Source: Roseomonas populi
GTDB taxonomy: Bacteria > Pseudomonadota > Alphaproteobacteria > Acetobacterales > Acetobacteraceae
DNA length: 64,000 bases
Assembly: GCF_024594815.1 (NCBI RefSeq)
Contig: NZ_JANJOU010000023.1
Location: 48,274 to 112,273, forward strand
Direction of reading: 5' to 3'
The notes beneath the pieces were generated by a model. That model was not told the DNA's origin and made no database searches. It saw nothing but the letters and a program-made list of their open reading frames with translations. Below are positions 42,191-50,706 of this stretch, one piece after another; within the stretch, counting starts at the first letter, position 1, and each line of letters opens with the position of its first letter. The translations under genes and the position numbers were made by a program.

Positions 42191-43316
42191 TCAGGCGGGC
42201 CAGCGCCATCTGCGAGTGCAGCCCCGTCTTCTCGAAGCAGTTCGCGAGTTGCGTCTTCACTGTTGCGGGCGAGACGCCGATCGCCGCCGCCACCTGGGGT
42301 ACGCCCGCGCCGGCGGTGACCATCGCAGCCACCCGCGCCTCGGCGGGGGTGAAGCCCAGCACGGCGCAGAGGCCCGCCGCGCTCACCTCCCGGATGGAGG
42401 CGGGATCCGTGATCAGGACCAGGGCGCGGGGATTGGCACCCATCTGCCAGATCGGGAAGGCCGGCGGCGGAAGGGGAATGACGGTGACGAGGAGCGGCGC
42501 CTCTCCGGAGGGGCGGGTGATGAGGAAGGGGCCGGACAGCGCCGCCTCCGGATCCGCCGTGCAGGCCAGCGCCTCCGCGATCCGGCGGGAGAGGAGGCGC
42601 GTCTCGGCCGGCACAGAAGCCGCCAGGCACGGCCCGCCATCGGTCCCGGCCACCAACCCGTCCGAGGCGCGCAGCAGCGCCTCGGCGGGTGGGTTGGCGA
42701 GGAGGATGCGGCCGGTTCCGTCCAGGACCAGGGCGGCGCCGGGCATGGCGTGCAGCGCCGTGTCCAGCTGCGCCCGGCCATCGGCGTGCGGCGCCATGCG
42801 GAGCGAGATTTCCAGCCCGCGGTAGAGGTGCGGCGCGAGGCGCCCGAGGCGGTGCGCGGCGTCCTCCGCCCGCTCCGCCCCGCGCTGGGAAAGGGTGACG
42901 CCGAATCCGCCCGAGGCCCGGCCGCGCGCCATGGCGGGATGGGTGAGCACGATCAGGTCCTCGATCTTCTGCGGCACCAGGAGATCGGCATAGGCCGCCG
43001 TCCTCCGCAGCAGCGCGGGGTCCACGTAGCGGCTGGCGATGCCCGGTCGCCCCATGGGGACCGCTGTCAGCCGCGTGGTCCAGGGATTGTCCGCGTAGGT
43101 CGGGTCGCGCATGTAGAGATCCGTCAGGTCCGGCCTCAGCCGCCCCGTGACGATCGCCGCGCGCTTCTCGGCCGGGGCGTTGAAGACCAGCATGGCACCG
43201 GTTCCGCCGACATGGTCGGCCAGGAGGGTCAGGGCCCCCGGCCATCCGGCGGGATCCGCTGCCGCGGCGTAGATGCCCTCGACGACGGTTTGGAGCGGCG
43301 GGTGTCTGGACGCCAT
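42072..43316 (-). CDS. LuxR-type transcriptional regulator (third member)
   Basis: A 414-residue regulator related in architecture to those at 34786 and 36006. An N-terminal domain with LYMRDPTYADNPWTTRL and YADLLVPQKIEDLIVLTH corresponds to the HYHRLDPW and YYNDFGR segments there. A PAS-like middle (ALHAMPGAALVLDGTGRILLANPPAEALL) and a LuxR HTH (LGFTPAEARVAAMVTAGAGVPQVAAAIGVSPATVKTQLANCFEKTG) follow. It has a 38-residue Pro/Ala-rich tail after the HTH that overlaps the convergent gene. A GTG at 43355 is an alternative start. The 243-nt stretch 43317-43559 upstream has no gene. Confidence 0.82.
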   Translation of the reverse strand: MASRHPPLQTVVEGIYAAAADPAGWPGALTLLADHVGGTGAMLVFNAPAEKRAAIVTGRLRPDLTDLYMRDPTYADNPWTTRLTAVPMGRPGIASRYVDPALLRRTAAYADLLVPQKIEDLIVLTHPAMARGRASGGFGVTLSQRGAERAEDAAHRLGRLAPHLYRGLEISLRMAPHADGRAQLDTALHAMPGAALVLDGTGRILLANPPAEALLRASDGLVAGTDGGPCLAASVPAETRLLSRRIAEALACTADPEAALSGPFLITRPSGEAPLLVTVIPLPPPAFPIWQMGANPRALVLITDPASIREVSAAGLCAVLGFTPAEARVAAMVTAGAGVPQVAAAIGVSPATVKTQLANCFEKTGLHSQMALARLINGFPASPAPTSPAPGAPARSAPAEGASAPAVPEPGEES

Positions 43317-43559
43317 GGGGAAGGATCCGCCCACGCTGCGTTGCGAGGGCGGCACGTTAGGGCGGCCGGGCCGAAATATTACGCCGGTCTGGGGCCTTTC
43401 ACCGTTTCGTGTGCGTAAAGTTATCTGTCGGGCGGTGCTGGCGTATCATTCCCGTTGATTATCGCTTGTGGCGGTAGTGCCGCCTCGAATTTGTTCCGGA
43501 TCGGGTCGCGGGCCGGCTCCCGGAAGCTGTTCCTGGATGCGCCACCTCACCCGGCCGCT

Positions 43560-45212
43560 TCAGGGATCTGCACAGGTGAAGCTTCCGGCGGCCTGTGCAT
43601 CGCCGCCGCCGAAGCGCGCCTCCTGCGGGAAGGGACATACGGGCCGGCTGCGGCCGGGGAAGGCGCTGCCGCGCGCCAGCAGGCTCTCCGGCGCCTCGCC
43701 GCGCTCCACCCAGGCCTCGATCGCTGTCAGCGGGTCGAAATCATCCAGCGCCGGCCCGCCGCCGCAATGGGTCATGCCGGGAACCATGAACATCCGCGCC
43801 CAGCCGGCCAGGGCGGCATCCCCGCCATTGTCGGCCGCCAGCGCCTTCCAGTAGGCGCGCAGGTCGTCCGCGGAGAAGACCGGGTCGGCATTGCCGTGGA
43901 AGACAATCATCCGCCCGCCCCGGGCGGTGAAGGTCGAGTAGAGGGTGGCGGTCGGGTCGTTGATGGCGCCGGTCTGCAGGGTGCGCGGCGCGTCGCGGTC
44001 GAAGTCGAACTCGGCCAGCTTCAGGTCCGGCACGGGCGGCGTCATGAAGTACAGGCCGAGCGAGCCAGGCGTGAGGGTGGCGGAGCGCGCGTTTGGAGCC
44101 GCCGTCTGTGAAGTGCCGAGCTTCCAGGCCCGCCAGCCCGGGGAGGCGATGCCGGGATCCCAGGGCCAGCCGGCATAAAGCGCCCTGCCCTGCCCGTCCT
44201 TCGCGCCGCCAAACACGCGGGAAAGGGCGGCGACCTGCGGATCGGTCAGGCAGGCCTCGGTCTTATCGCCCGTGCATCGCAGGGCGGCGGGGTCGAAGCG
44301 GCAGGCGGACATGGCCTCCACCGTGCCGTCCGCCACGCCGTCCGCCGCGTCGCAGGCCTTCACGATGGATTGCGCGACGAGGTTCATGTCGGCCGGCGTC
44401 AGTGCATTGGCGAGAACCGGCCGCCCCTCCCCGTCCTTCGGCGCGGCGGCGGTCAGCGCCTGGATGTCCCAGGCCTGGGCCACTGCGGCACGGCTGAGGC
44501 GGAAGCCGGGATTGCCCGCCACGATGCCGTCGAACTCCGTGGGGAAGCGCTGTGCCGCAGTCATCGCGGAGCGGCCGCCATTGGAGCAGCCCATGAAATA
44601 GGCGCGTTCCGGCGCCCTTCCGTAACGGGCGGCGATGAGGGCGCGGGCCTCGCGCGAAACCGCGCCGATGGAGGCGTAGGCGTGGTCGATCCTGGCCTGC
44701 TGGTCCAGGCCGAAGGAGGAGTCGCTGCTGTCGCGGCCCTGATGGCCGGAATCGGTCGAGACGACGGCGTAGCCCCGGTTCAGTGCCGGGCGGGCAGTGG
44801 AGCCGGAGACGGGGATCGCGCCCACCGCCTCGTTGATGACGCCGTCCTGGCCGCCGCCGCCCTGGAACAGGAAGCGGCCGTTCCAGGGCTCGGGCATGCG
44901 GAGCTGGAAACCGATGCCGAAGGACACGCCGCCGGCCCCGGTGCGGGGTGCGATCATGCCCTCGACCAGGCAATGGGCGGGGAGAGCGGCTCCGGACCGG
45001 GCGGCACCGGTGAGGGCGGCGCGGCCGGGATTGTCGGCGGGCAAGGTGCCGGCCGGGACCGGTTCGGCACGGGTGATGCGGAGGTCCGGGCGGGCGAGCG
45101 AGGCCAGGGCGGCGCATTCCGTCGCGGCAGCGGCGGCTGCCGGCGCGAGCAGGGTAGCCAGGGCGGCGACGCCGGCCCAGTGGTTGGTGCGACGGTTGAT
45201 TCGACGCGTCAT
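43560..45212 (-). CDS. Tannase/feruloyl esterase family protein
   Basis: A 550-residue exported esterase. The signal peptide AGVAALATLLAPAAAAAAT is followed by the tannase fold: FQGGGGQDGVINEA, YAVVSTDSGHQG, and the nucleophile elbow YFMGCSNGGRSAM (the Cys-Ser pair of the family's CS-D-HC arrangement). The partner Cys-His is in GMTHCGGGPALDDFDPL, and the Asp is probably in FHGNADPVFSADDL. Such enzymes cleave gallate, ferulate or similar phenolic esters from plant material. The ATG at 45212 follows GGGAGG. It is divergent from the DUF3237 gene. Confidence 0.88.
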   Translation of the reverse strand: MTRRINRRTNHWAGVAALATLLAPAAAAAATECAALASLARPDLRITRAEPVPAGTLPADNPGRAALTGAARSGAALPAHCLVEGMIAPRTGAGGVSFGIGFQLRMPEPWNGRFLFQGGGGQDGVINEAVGAIPVSGSTARPALNRGYAVVSTDSGHQGRDSSDSSFGLDQQARIDHAYASIGAVSREARALIAARYGRAPERAYFMGCSNGGRSAMTAAQRFPTEFDGIVAGNPGFRLSRAAVAQAWDIQALTAAAPKDGEGRPVLANALTPADMNLVAQSIVKACDAADGVADGTVEAMSACRFDPAALRCTGDKTEACLTDPQVAALSRVFGGAKDGQGRALYAGWPWDPGIASPGWRAWKLGTSQTAAPNARSATLTPGSLGLYFMTPPVPDLKLAEFDFDRDAPRTLQTGAINDPTATLYSTFTARGGRMIVFHGNADPVFSADDLRAYWKALAADNGGDAALAGWARMFMVPGMTHCGGGPALDDFDPLTAIEAWVERGEAPESLLARGSAFPGRSRPVCPFPQEARFGGGDAQAAGSFTCADP

Positions 45213-45311
45213 GCGCTGTCCTCCCGCTGGCTGGTGCTCTCGACGGCCCTGGCCGGAGGGAGTGTTTAATGGTCCTCGGCCGCTGTCCAGCGGACCGAGG
45301 GAGGAAGAAAC

Positions 45312-45917
45312 ATGTCCAGCAATCCCGAAGGCTCTGCGCCCCAGGGCCGAGGTCACGGGCGCCGCGCCCTCGTCGCCGGCCTCGCCATGTCCGCGCCCTT
45401 GACCATCCCCCTGGCCCGTGAAGCCGCGGCCCAGGGCGCGCCGGGCTATGCGCCGCCCATGGCGGGGACGGTGCCGCTCGTGCTGCCGCGCACGGAATTC
45501 GTGTACGAGGCGATCTGCGACCTCGCGCCCACGCTGATGCTCGGCGATTCCCCACTGGGCGAGCGGCGGATGGTGCCGATCACCGGCGGGACCTTCGAGG
45601 GGCCGCGCATCCGCGGCAAGGTGCTGCCCGGCGGCGCCGACCGGCAGCTTATCCGCAAGGATGGGGTGCGGCGGCTGGACGCTCTGTACGAGCTGCAGGC
45701 GGAGGACGGCGCGGTCATCACCGTGCGGAACCAGGTGCTGGTGGACGACCCGCAGGGGGGAGTTACTGGCGGGCCGCGCTACGCCCGGTCCACGATCGAG
45801 ATCACAGCGCCGGAAGGGCCGCACGCCTGGCTGAACCGCGGCGTCTATGTCGGCACGCTGGACAGCCTGCGGCCGGCGCGGGCGGCGGTCTGCATTCGGG
45901 TGTTCAAGGTGGTCTGA
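45312..45917 (+). CDS. Exported DUF3237-family protein
   Basis: A 201-residue protein with a twin-arginine-like N-terminus (GRRALVAGLAMSAPLTIPLAREAAAQG) and a DUF3237 domain. The domain segments are EFVYEAICDLAPTLMLGDSPLGERRMVPITGGTFEGPRIRGKVLPGGAD and the C-terminal APEGPHAWLNRGVYVGTLD. DUF3237 proteins are often next to hydrolases of phenolic or aromatic compounds and are thought to be lactonases or binding proteins; the function is unproven. GGGAGGAAG precedes the ATG. It shares a 99-nt divergent promoter region with the tannase gene, suggesting a shared role. Confidence 0.85.
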   Translation: MSSNPEGSAPQGRGHGRRALVAGLAMSAPLTIPLAREAAAQGAPGYAPPMAGTVPLVLPRTEFVYEAICDLAPTLMLGDSPLGERRMVPITGGTFEGPRIRGKVLPGGADRQLIRKDGVRRLDALYELQAEDGAVITVRNQVLVDDPQGGVTGGPRYARSTIEITAPEGPHAWLNRGVYVGTLDSLRPARAAVCIRVFKVV

Positions 45918-45933
45918 TGCCCCTTCCCGCCCC

Positions 45934-45962
45934 TGGTCAAACCGGGGCCCGGCGCCTATATG
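45934..45962 (+). promoter_or_regulatory. Promoter of ssrA
   Basis: TGGTCA (45934-45939), a 17-nt spacer and TATATG (45957-45962) form a good sigma70-type promoter. Transcription would begin about 45968-45970, just before the GTGCCG stem of the acceptor half of tmRNA. Confidence 0.55.
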
Positions 45963-45965
45963 CTG

Positions 45966-46294
45966 AGGTGCCGCCTTCGGGCGACTATGGTGATAAACGG
46001 CACGTGGAATAAGCGTTGTGGACCCGGGGGCAGTGCCCGGCGCCTCCACCATCCTGAACCGGGCTTATCGGCCCGGACCCCGCAAGGGGCCTTCCCGGCA
46101 TGGGAAGCGGGGCATGGGGGCGAAACAGGCTCGACGCGCGCGGTAAAGACGTGTCCTTTGCCCGGCATTGTACCGCCGTTATCGGGCTAAATCACAAGTG
46201 CCAACGATAATGGTCGCGAGACCATGGCGCTCGCTGCCTAGAGATAGGTAAGCGCCGTCCGGGGGGAACGGGGCAACAGAATCCCCCCACTTTT
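45966..46294 (+). ncRNA. ssrA: Circularly permuted two-piece tmRNA gene
   Basis: tmRNA rescues stalled ribosomes and adds a degradation tag. The acceptor half comes first and ends at 46051: T-stem CCGGG/CCCGG with a 7-nt loop (46024-46040), acceptor strand CGCCTCC (46041-46047), then A and CCA. The coding half follows after a structured ~64-nt spacer and begins GGGGGCG (46116-46122), which pairs with CGCCTCC over 7 bp (one G-U), followed by AAACAGGCTCGACG. The tag frame at 46200-46241 reads GCC AAC GAT AAT ... GCT GCC TAG, that is ANDNGRETMALAA. A 7-bp stem GGGGGGA/TCCCCCC and TTTT (46261-46294) is the likely terminator. The permuted order is a hallmark of alphaproteobacteria. Outer mature ends are approximate. 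Confidence 0.93.
46261..46294 (+). terminator. Terminator of ssrA
   Basis: GGGGGGA (46261-46267) pairs with TCCCCCC (46282-46288), followed by AC and TTTT. It lies 20 nt after the tag stop codon and before the sspB start. The loop is long (14 nt), so part of it may belong to the RNA's own structure. Confidence 0.5.
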
Positions 46295-46413
46295 CCTGCT
46301 GCTCCCCTCATCTTGCACTTTCACGCTGTGCAACTAGGCCGCGCGGGCGCGTTGCCTTATGTTGCGGGCGACAGACCCTTGATGACCGGACCAGCCTTGG
46401 ACACGACCAGCGC

Positions 46414-46932
46414 ATGAGCGATTCCGCGCCGCCTCCCGAAAGCCTGCTGCCCTATGATCGCTGGACCGAGGAGGCCATGCGGAACGTGGCGCTCCGGGCG
46501 CTGGAGTTCGCGGCGAGGAACGGGCTGCCGGGCGAGCACCATTTCTACCTGACCTTCCGCACCGACAACCCGGAAACGAAGGTGCCGGGCCATCTGAAGG
46601 CCCGCTACCCGCAGGAGATGACCATCGTCCTGCAGCACCAGTTCTGGGACCTGAAGGTGGACCGAGGAGAGCAGAAGGTCTCGGTCGGGCTCTCCTTCGG
46701 CGGGGTCGCGGCGACCCTGGTGATCCCCTTCGCGGCGCTGGTGGCCTTCTGGGACCCGCATGTGCGGGTGGGGCTGCGCTTCGGCGATGCCGTGATCCCC
46801 GACGCCGAAGCGGTGCCGGAACCGGTGGAGCCGGAAGACCCGCCCGCGACGGAGGAGCCCCCGGCGCGCAGCGACGCGCCCGCCCAGGTGGTGAGCCTGG
46901 ACGCCTTCCGGCGGCGCCCGACGAAGGAATAG
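46414..46932 (+). CDS. sspB: SspB-type ClpXP adaptor (alphaproteobacterial)
   Basis: A 172-residue adaptor that binds the ssrA tag and hands tagged proteins to the ClpXP protease. Residues about 10-120 form the SspB fold (LEFAARNGLPGEHHFYLTFRTD, LKARYPQEMTIVLQHQFWDL, SVGLSFGGVAATLVIPFAALVAFWDPHV). An acidic linker rich in Pro and Glu (about 128-150) follows, and the C-terminus VVSLDAFRRRP is a basic ClpX-binding tail. Its gene lies directly behind ssrA, so the RNA that makes the tag and the adaptor that reads it are adjacent. Confidence 0.93.
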   Translation: MSDSAPPPESLLPYDRWTEEAMRNVALRALEFAARNGLPGEHHFYLTFRTDNPETKVPGHLKARYPQEMTIVLQHQFWDLKVDRGEQKVSVGLSFGGVAATLVIPFAALVAFWDPHVRVGLRFGDAVIPDAEAVPEPVEPEDPPATEEPPARSDAPAQVVSLDAFRRRPTKE

Positions 46933-47136
46933 GGGCGGCCCCTCCCCCCTTACCCACGCCCGCCGGCGTTTCCATCTGCGTTCTACCTGCTGGTGCGCCG
47001 GGCGGGGCCGCGCTAACACGCGATGGTCTTTCCGCCGCGCGGCCACTTGGCCGCGCGCGCGGGCACCTGCCCCGTGGGCGGCCGCCGGACCCGCCTTTCC
47101 GCCGCCCCGGGGACCAACAATCCTGGAGCGCGTCCC

Positions 47137-48906
47137 GTGACCTCCCCCATCACCTCCTCCCCCGACCAGACGCTGGACGCCAACGCGCCGATCCCGCCGG
47201 GCCCGAGCAGCGCCGCGACGCCGGTGGCCACGCATGACGGCGCCGAGGCGGATTCGGGCATGCCCGTGTCCCAGCGCAGCGCGGGCTTCCTGTTCAGCCC
47301 GATGTTCCCGCTCGGCGAGGACCTGACGCCCTACCGCAAGCTCGACATCAACGGCGTCTCGACCATCGAGGTGGACGGCAGGACGGTCCTGAAGATCAGG
47401 CCGGAGGTGCTGGAGGAGCTGGCCTTCCAGGCGTGCAAGGACGTGTCCCATCTGCTGCGCCCCGGGCACCTGCAGCAACTGGCGAACATCCTGAAGGACC
47501 CGGAGGCTTCCGCGAACGACCGCTTCGTGGCCCTGGACCTGCTGAAGAACGCGAGCATCGCGGCCGGCGGCAAGCTGCCCATGTGCCAGGACACGGGCAC
47601 GGCGATCGTGTTCGGCAAGAAGGGCCAGCGCGTGTGGGTGGAGGGCGACGAGGAGGAGGCCCTCTCCTACGGCGTGCACCGCACCTACACAGAGACGAAC
47701 CTGCGCTATTCCCAGATGGCGCCGCTGACGATGTATGACGAGGTGAACACCGGCAACAACCTGCCGGTGCAGTTCGACATCTACGCCTCGCCCGGCGACT
47801 ACCACGCGGACGAGTTCTTCCTGCAGTTCATCCTCAAGGGCGGCGGCAGCGCCAACAAGACCTTCCTGTACCAGCAGACGCGCGCCGTGCTGAACAAGCC
47901 GAAGCTGCTCGCCTTCCTGGAGGAGAAGATCAAGACGCTGGGGACCAGCGCCTGCCCGCCTTACCACCTCTCCATCGTCATCGGCGGCACTTCCGCCGAG
48001 ACGAACCTGAAGACGGTGAAGATGGGTTCCACCCGCTACTACGACACGCTGCCGGAGAAGGGCAGCAAGGCGGGCCACGCCTTCCGCGACCGGGAGCTGG
48101 AGGCCGAGATCCACAAGCTGACGCAGAACATCGGCATCGGCGCGCAGTTCGGCGGCAAGTACTTCTGCCACGACGTGCGGGTGATCCGCCTGCCCCGCCA
48201 CGGCGCGTCGCTCCCCATCGGCATCGGCGTTTCCTGCTCGGCCGACCGGCAGATCAAGGCGAAGATCACGCCGGAGGGCGTGTTCCTGGAGCAGCTGGAG
48301 CATGATCCCGCGCGCTTCCTGCCCGACCAGACGGAGGGGCTGGAGGACTCCGGGGAGGTCGTGAAGATCGACCTGAACCAGCCGATGGACGCGATCCGGG
48401 CGGAGCTGACGAAGCACCCCGTGAAGACCCGCGTCTCCCTGACGGGCACCATCGTAGTGGCGCGCGACATCGCGCACGCCAAGCTGAAGGAGCGGCTGGA
48501 CGCGGGCCAGGGCCTGCCGGAGTACATCAAGAACCACCCCGTCTATTACGCCGGGCCGGCGAAGACGCCGGAGGGGATGCCCACCGGCTCCTTCGGCCCG
48601 ACCACCGCGGGACGCATGGACAGCTACGTGGCGGAGTTCCAGGCCGCCGGCGGATCGCTGGTGATGCTGGCCAAGGGCAACCGCTCCAAGGCCGTGACCA
48701 ACGCCTGCAAGCAGCATGGCGGCTTCTACCTCGGCTCCGTCGGCGGGCCGGCGGCAAGGCTGGCGCAGGACTGCATCCGCAAGGTGGAGGTGCTGGAGTA
48801 CCCCGAGCTCGGCATGGAGGCCGTGTGGCGGATCGAGGTGGAGGACTTCCCCGCCTTCATCGTGGTCGACGACAAGGGCAACGACTTCTACGACGGGCTG
48901 GAGTGA
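47137..48906 (+). CDS. fumA: Fumarate hydratase, class I (iron-sulfur)
   Basis: A protein of about 589 residues converting fumarate to malate in the TCA cycle. It is a fused class I enzyme: the alpha part contains [18 protein letters not shown] and the cluster cysteines Cys in PMCQDTG, in [15 protein letters not shown] and in [11 protein letters not shown]; the beta part contains [14 protein letters not shown] and [15 protein letters not shown]. The cluster is oxygen-sensitive in this class. I took the GTG at 47137, which follows GGAG; an ATG at 47260 is the alternative. The 204 nt before it (46933-47136) hold no gene. It is transcribed after sspB in the same direction. Confidence 0.93.
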   Translation: MTSPITSSPDQTLDANAPIPPGPSSAATPVATHDGAEADSGMPVSQRSAGFLFSPMFPLGEDLTPYRKLDINGVSTIEVDGRTVLKIRPEVLEELAFQACKDVSHLLRPGHLQQLANILKDPEASANDRFVALDLLKNASIAAGGKLPMCQDTGTAIVFGKKGQRVWVEGDEEEALSYGVHRTYTETNLRYSQMAPLTMYDEVNTGNNLPVQFDIYASPGDYHADEFFLQFILKGGGSANKTFLYQQTRAVLNKPKLLAFLEEKIKTLGTSACPPYHLSIVIGGTSAETNLKTVKMGSTRYYDTLPEKGSKAGHAFRDRELEAEIHKLTQNIGIGAQFGGKYFCHDVRVIRLPRHGASLPIGIGVSCSADRQIKAKITPEGVFLEQLEHDPARFLPDQTEGLEDSGEVVKIDLNQPMDAIRAELTKHPVKTRVSLTGTIVVARDIAHAKLKERLDAGQGLPEYIKNHPVYYAGPAKTPEGMPTGSFGPTTAGRMDSYVAEFQAAGGSLVMLAKGNRSKAVTNACKQHGGFYLGSVGGPAARLAQDCIRKVEVLEYPELGMEAVWRIEVEDFPAFIVVDDKGNDFYDGLE

Positions 48907-48946
48907 TCCAGCCGTCCGCGGCGCCCCGCCAGGGCGCCGCGGGCCG

Positions 48947-49699
48947 TCACCCCTCGTCCAGCCAGCGGACGTCGCCCGTGCCCAGGTCGTAGCGGGCGGC
49001 GACCACCTTCAGGTGCCCGGCGCGGATCGCGTCCTGCAGCACCACGCTCTGGGTCTTGATCCGTGCGGCCACGCGGCGGGCATTCGCCACCACGGCGTCG
49101 TCCAGCGCGATCGTGCCGTCCGGGCGGCGGGCGGAGATCACGGCGGGCAGGATGGGCTGCACCATCTCCCCAATCACGCCGGGGAAGGCCGCGTTGCGCT
49201 CCACCATTTCCAGCGCGGCCGCCACGGCGCCGCAGCCCTGGTGGCCCATCACCACCACCAGCGGGCAGCCCAGCACGCCCACCCCGTACTCGATGCTGCC
49301 CAGCGCCGCGGTGTCCACCGTATTCCCGGCGTTGCGGACGATGAACATCTCGCCCAGGCCGCGCCCGAAGAGGAGTTCCGGCGGCACGCGGCTGTCCGAG
49401 CATCCGACCAGCACCACGAAGGGCGCCTGCCCGCGGGAGAGATCCTCCAGCGTCTTGTGCCCGTGCGGGAAGGTGAAGGGCTCCTCGTGCCGGAACTCGT
49501 CGTTGCCCTTCTTCAGCAAGGCCAGGGCCTCGTCCGGGGTCAGGCGGGTGTGGGGCACCGGGTCCGCGGCGCGGGCCGGGGCGGAGGTTGAAAGTGCCGC
49601 TGCCAAGCCACCGAGGCCGGCGCAGAGAAGGCCGCGCCGGCCACCTACCGGGCGGCCCGAGCTGCCCAGGCCGCAGCAGCCGCAGGTCGTATCCGGCAT
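48947..49699 (-). CDS. Exported beta-class carbonic anhydrase
   Basis: A 250-residue protein with a Tat-like N-terminus (GGRRGLLCAGLGGLAAALSTSAPARAADP) followed by a beta-carbonic anhydrase domain. The zinc ligands are visible: Cys in VGCSDSRVPPEL, with the Asp-Arg dyad, and His and Cys in MGHQGCGAV. It interconverts CO2 and bicarbonate in the periplasm; the signal and Cys-rich start (CGCCG) suggest export. The ribosome binding site is weak. It converges with the fumarase gene and is divergent from the RidA gene. Confidence 0.88.
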   Translation of the reverse strand: MPDTTCGCCGLGSSGRPVGGRRGLLCAGLGGLAAALSTSAPARAADPVPHTRLTPDEALALLKKGNDEFRHEEPFTFPHGHKTLEDLSRGQAPFVVLVGCSDSRVPPELLFGRGLGEMFIVRNAGNTVDTAALGSIEYGVGVLGCPLVVVMGHQGCGAVAAALEMVERNAAFPGVIGEMVQPILPAVISARRPDGTIALDDAVVANARRVAARIKTQSVVLQDAIRAGHLKVVAARYDLGTGDVRWLDEG

Positions 49700-49859
49700 C
49701 GTTTCGGTCTTCGTGGCCTGCCGCTTCGATTCGTCAGGCTAGCCGCGCGGCCGCCGGGCCACCATGGCGGCCATTGACCGCCCCCGCCCGCCCTGTCATC
49801 TGCCCGGCATCTCTGATCCGCCGGGCATCCCTGCCGGGCCATCGCGACGGGATGCCGAC

Positions 49860-50261
49860 ATGCGACGCCTGATCTCATCCGGCTCCCGCTTCGAGCGCGA
49901 GATCGGCTATTCCCGAGCCGTGGTGGACGGGGACCTTGTTTTCGTTTCCGGCACCACGGGCTACGACTACGACACCATGACCATCTCGGACGATGTGCAG
50001 GTGCAGTGCGAAAGGGCGCTGAAGAACGTCGCTGCCGCCCTGGCCCAGGCCGGGGCGACGCTTGAGGACATCGTGCGCCTCCTCTTCATCGTGCCGAACC
50101 GGGCGGACTGGGAGCCGTGCTGGCCGGTGCTGCGCCTGTATTTCGGCGAGATCCGCCCCGCCTCCACCCTCATCCATGCCGGGCTGCAGACACCCGAGAT
50201 GAAGATCGAGATCGAGGCCACGGCGCGCCTGCGCCCGCGCTTCCGCGCCCCCGCGCCCTGA
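49860..50261 (+). CDS. RidA-family protein
   Basis: A 133-residue YjgF/YER057c/UK114 (Rid) protein. Typical segments are SRAVVDGDLVFVSGTTGYDYDTM, QCERALKNVAAALAQAGATLEDIVRLLF and the C-terminal IEATARLRP, whose Arg usually binds the substrate carboxylate (EATARL). Family members hydrolyse reactive enamines and imines formed by PLP enzymes. The next genes encode a VOC protein and a PLP-dependent fold III enzyme, so a related amino-acid process is likely. An earlier ATG at 49764 is possible but its extension looks non-coding. Confidence 0.88.
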   Translation: MRRLISSGSRFEREIGYSRAVVDGDLVFVSGTTGYDYDTMTISDDVQVQCERALKNVAAALAQAGATLEDIVRLLFIVPNRADWEPCWPVLRLYFGEIRPASTLIHAGLQTPEMKIEIEATARLRPRFRAPAP

Positions 50262-50301
50262 TCCCCCTTCCCCGCCTCCCGGGCCGATAAGGACAAGAAC
50301 G

Positions 50302-50706
50302 ATGCGCTTCGCCGTGGACCGCCTGGACCACCTGGTCATCACCTGCCGCGACGTGGAGACGATGGCGAGCTGGTACCAGCGCGTGCTGGGCATGGAGCGG
50401 GAGAGCTTCGGCCCGCACAACCGCACCTCGCTGCGCTTCGGCGGCCAGAAGATCAACCTGCGGCCGGAGGACGCCTCCCAGGAGGATTGGTTCACCGGGG
50501 AAGCCGCCCTGCCCGGCGGCCAGGACCTGTGCTTCATCGTGACGGTCATGGCAGACGACGTGGCGGCGCACCTGAAGGAGTGCGGCGTGACGATCGAGCA
50601 GGGCCCGGTGGAGAAGGCCGGGGCGCTGGGGGCCATCAACTCCGTCTATTGCCGCGACCCCGACGGGAACCTGATCGAGATCTCCTCTTACGGGGACATG
50701 CCGTGA
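50302..50706 (+). CDS. VOC-family (glyoxalase/dioxygenase-like) protein
   Basis: A 134-residue vicinal-oxygen-chelate fold protein. The first metal His is in LDHLVITCRDVETMASWYQRVLGM, and the C-terminal Glu is in YCRDPDGNLIEISSYGD. This is the common 'DPDGNLIE' pattern. A His or Glu could be supplied by the middle strand (RFGGQKINLRP). Substrate and metal are unknown. The next gene starts at the stop codon (GTGA overlap), so they are co-translated. It lies 40 nt downstream of RidA. Confidence 0.85.
   Translation: MRFAVDRLDHLVITCRDVETMASWYQRVLGMERESFGPHNRTSLRFGGQKINLRPEDASQEDWFTGEAALPGGQDLCFIVTVMADDVAAHLKECGVTIEQGPVEKAGALGAINSVYCRDPDGNLIEISSYGDMP

Noticed and set aside
45956..46190. Short open frames over the ssrA region
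   Set aside because: They cover the tmRNA halves. The pairing acceptor strands and the tag frame explain this DNA better.
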